Source: JBJXHC01 sp046160825 (GTDB taxonomy: Bacteria > Bacteroidota > Ignavibacteria > UBA10030 > UBA6906). Taken from it: a stretch of 64,000 nucleotides of DNA. Each line of letters starts with the position of its first letter. Positions within the stretch are counted from its first letter, which is position 1. Shown here in pieces: positions 61,633-64,000 of this stretch. The DNA lies in the NCBI GenBank assembly GCA_046160825.1, contig JBJXHC010000097.1, positions 1 to 64,000 on the forward strand. The letters run 5' to 3'. The notes under the pieces are model-generated. The model had not been told where the DNA came from. It did not search any database and saw only the letters and a list, made by a program, of their open reading frames with translations. A program made the translations under genes and the position numbers.

Positions 61633-64000
61633 GATGACATCCAAAGAAATACGACAGAGCTTTCTTGATTACTTTGAGCAACGCGGGCACCGGATTGTGC
61701 AAAGCTCGCAGGTGATTCCTCACGGCGATCCCACCCTTCTGTTTACCAACGCGGGGATGAATCAGTTCAAGGATGTCTTCCTTGGCACAGGCAAGCGTGA
61801 GTATGTGCGTGCAGCGGATACGCAGAAGTGTATTCGTGTCAGCGGGAAGCATAACGACCTGGAAGAAGTCGGGCGGGACACGTACCACCACACATTCTTT
61901 GAGATGCTCGGCAACTGGTCATTCGGCGACTACTACAAGAAGGAAGCCATCGAGTGGGCGTGGGATCTGCTTACCCGTGTATGGGGCCTGGAGAAGAAGC
62001 GCCTCTACGCAACCGTGTACGAGACTGACGACGAAGCAGCGGAGCTTTGGAAGAAAGTCACCGACATCGACCCCACACACATCCAGAAGTTTGGTAAGAA
62101 AGATAATTTTTGGGAAATGGGCGAAACTGGACCGTGCGGACCGTGTTCTGAAATCCATATTGACTTGACGCCCGACTATTCCGGTGGCCATCTTGTGAAC
62201 GCCGGGGATGCACGTGTGATGGAAATATGGAACCTGGTTTTTATCCAGAACAACCGGAATGAGAAGGGCGAGCTTGAGAATCTCCCGGCAAAGCATGTTG
62301 ACACAGGTATGGGCTTCGAGCGTGTCTGTGCCGTATTGCAAGGGAAGAAATCCAACTACGATACCGATGTGTTCATGCCGATCATCTCGGCGATTGCAAA
62401 CACTGTGGGCAAGCCGTACACCGGTGGACTCGACTCCCCCACCGATATTGCGATGCGTGTTATCGCCGACCACATTCGCATGCTCACGTTCTCGATCACT
62501 GATGGCGCAATTCCCGGCAATGACGGTCGGGGCTACGTGCTGCGCAGGATTCTTCGTCGTGCTGCGCGCTTTGGCCGCAACCTCGGCATGAAGGAACCAT
62601 TCATCTACAAGATCACTGGCTCTGTAGTTGATTCGATGGGCAAGGCGTTCCCGGAGATTGTGGAAAAACAATCCCATGTTGAACGTGTGATAAAAGCTGA
62701 GGAAGAGGGATTTAACGCGACGCTGGATAGAGGATTGGAGATATTTGAGTCTGTTGCTGCGCGAGTTGGTTCGACGAAAGTGTTTCCCGGTGATGATGCG
62801 TTCAAGTTATATGATACGTATGGCTTCCCTCTCGACTTGACACAATTGATGGCTTCCGAGTTCGGGTTGAAGGTTGATGTTAGCAGGTTTACAGAACTGA
62901 TGGAAGGACAGCGACACCGCGGCCGTGCGTCAAGGTCGAGGGCCAAAGAGCTTCTTGATCAAATGTTAGACATAAAAACCAAGTTTGTCGGTTATGACAA
63001 CTTCGAGTGCGAGACAATTGTTAGTTCGAGCAAACTTAGCAACGAAGGAATTGTTGAATACATCGTTACGGAAAAAACCCCATTCTATACTGAATCTGGT
63101 GGACAAGTAGCTGACACGGGTATCATTGAAATGCTTGGGGGTAAATTTCAAATCAATTCAGTTCTTAGATCTGGAGACGGCGTTCTTCATCGCGTGCAAG
63201 GGATAGATGATGTGATCGGCCAAAGCGTAGCTTTGAGAGTTGACGTCCCCCGTCGCCAGAGCATCCAGCGCAACCACTCAGCCACACACATTGTGCATGA
63301 GGCACTGAGGCGAGTTCTTGGAACACACGTCCATCAGCAAGGCTCCTTGGTCGCGCCGGATCACTTGCGCTTCGACTTTCCTCATTTTGGGAAGATCAGT
63401 CCGGAAGAGATAAAAGCAATCGAAGACATTGTGAATGGGAAGATCGCCGAGGATATTTCTGTCTTTACCGAAGTCGATATGCCGATTGAGAAGGCGAAGA
63501 AAATCCCGAACGTCAAAATGTTCTTCGGCGACAAGTATGGCGACATTGTGCGCGTTGTGTTTATCGATGAGAAGTTCAGCGTGGAGTTCTGCGGTGGCAC
63601 ACACGTCAAAAACACCAAAGACATCGGGCTCTTCAAGATTATCTCCGAGTCGAGTATTGCCAGTGGCGTGCGTCGCATCGAGGCGGTCACAGGCGAAGGC
63701 ATCCAACGCTATATCGAGCAGCAGAAAGAACGTGCTGGCACGTTAACTGCTCAATTGGAGCGACTGATTGAGGAAACGGAATCTCTCCAGAAGGAACTGG
63801 GCAAGTACGCGGGTCAGACGCCCGAGTACAAACGTCCAGCACTTGGAGCCGTCTCCCTCCCTCCCGATCCTTCATTGGCGATCAGTACGGTTGAGAAGCA
63901 CATTGTGGAGCGCGAGCAAACGATTGAAGAGTTCACCAAGCACGCCGCCGACATGCGCAAGGAGTTGAGCAAACACAAGGTGAAGGAAGCTGCCGGAGGG
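61633..64000 (+). CDS. alaS: Alanyl-tRNA synthetase, 3' end cut by window edge
   Basis: Charges tRNA-Ala and edits Ser and Gly. About 789 residues of some 880 are seen. Class II core: FTNAGMNQFKDVFLG, KHNDLEEVGRDTYHHTFFEM, TGPCGPCSEIH and GYVLRRILRRAAR. The editing domain has the zinc pair His-x3-His in NHSATHIVHEALR and CGGTHV (Cys-x3-His). The C-terminal coiled-coil (from about residue 695, RAGTLTAQLERLIEETESLQ) is just starting at the edge. Two ATGs are adjacent (61630, 61633). It follows clpS by 52 bases. Confidence 0.97.

Overview
The window is 64 kb of densely packed bacterial chromosome from an aerobic, respiring, Gram-negative organism. It has lipoprotein and periplasmic signal peptides, an efflux adaptor, and oxygen-dependent haem synthesis. 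Menaquinone genes of the futalosine type (mqnE with UbiD, UbiX and UbiA homologues), an efp-accB-accC-gcvH operon, and a DUF559 gene bracketed by CCCCTC/GAGGGG palindromes all suit the Bacteroidota/Chlorobiota (FCB) assemblage. Ignavibacteria is my best guess; this rests on gene content alone, and no rRNA is present to settle it.

Layout. 0-10 kb (minus strand): menaquinone genes interrupted by a repeat-bracketed DUF559 gene, a cyclase-TPR protein, and guaA. 10-13 kb (plus): a membrane protein, a diiron ferritin-like protein, a secreted protein and a radical SAM protein. 13-19 kb (minus): efp-accB-accC-gcvH, then purM with a GAF histidine kinase. 19-36 kb (plus): FAH-family protein, orphan ParA, M23 peptidase, valS, purE-purK, M28 peptidase, small secreted or membrane proteins including an H-type lectin, and a MacA/MacB-like exporter with two permeases. 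36-50 kb (minus): one haem operon, ccsA-hemACDEF-[hybrid kinase]-hemH-hemY-hemB-hemL, closed by a strong terminator. 50-61 kb: acs-phzF, a small CPXCG protein, a GvpL/F-like protein, a YceI plus intradiol-dioxygenase-like pair, an ECF sigma/anti-sigma pair, a bacilliredoxin and aconitase. 61-64 kb (plus): clpS and the start of alaS.

How the genes work together. Menaquinone, haem and cytochrome c assembly genes (MqnE/UbiD/UbiX/UbiA, HemA-L/H/Y, CcsA) supply a respiratory chain. Acs and aconitase feed the TCA cycle, AccBC starts fatty acid synthesis, and GuaA, PurM, PurE and PurK serve purine synthesis.

Most notable signals. (1) A repeat-bracketed DUF559 gene lies between mqnE and ubiD, with a decayed second copy of the ubiD 3' end on its far side. 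(2) A two-part promoter with identical boxes and identical 12-base spacing lies before both the ECF sigma gene and the yceI pair, which suggests a small ECF regulon. (3) The aconitase carries a 58-residue tail with 30 Lys/Arg. (4) A Pro/Glu-rich protein has a GvpL/F-like C-terminus without other gas-vesicle genes. (5) purM has no ATG/GTG/TTG start in frame. (6) A housekeeping promoter form, TTGnnn-N16/17-TATATT, recurs through the window and settles several start codons.
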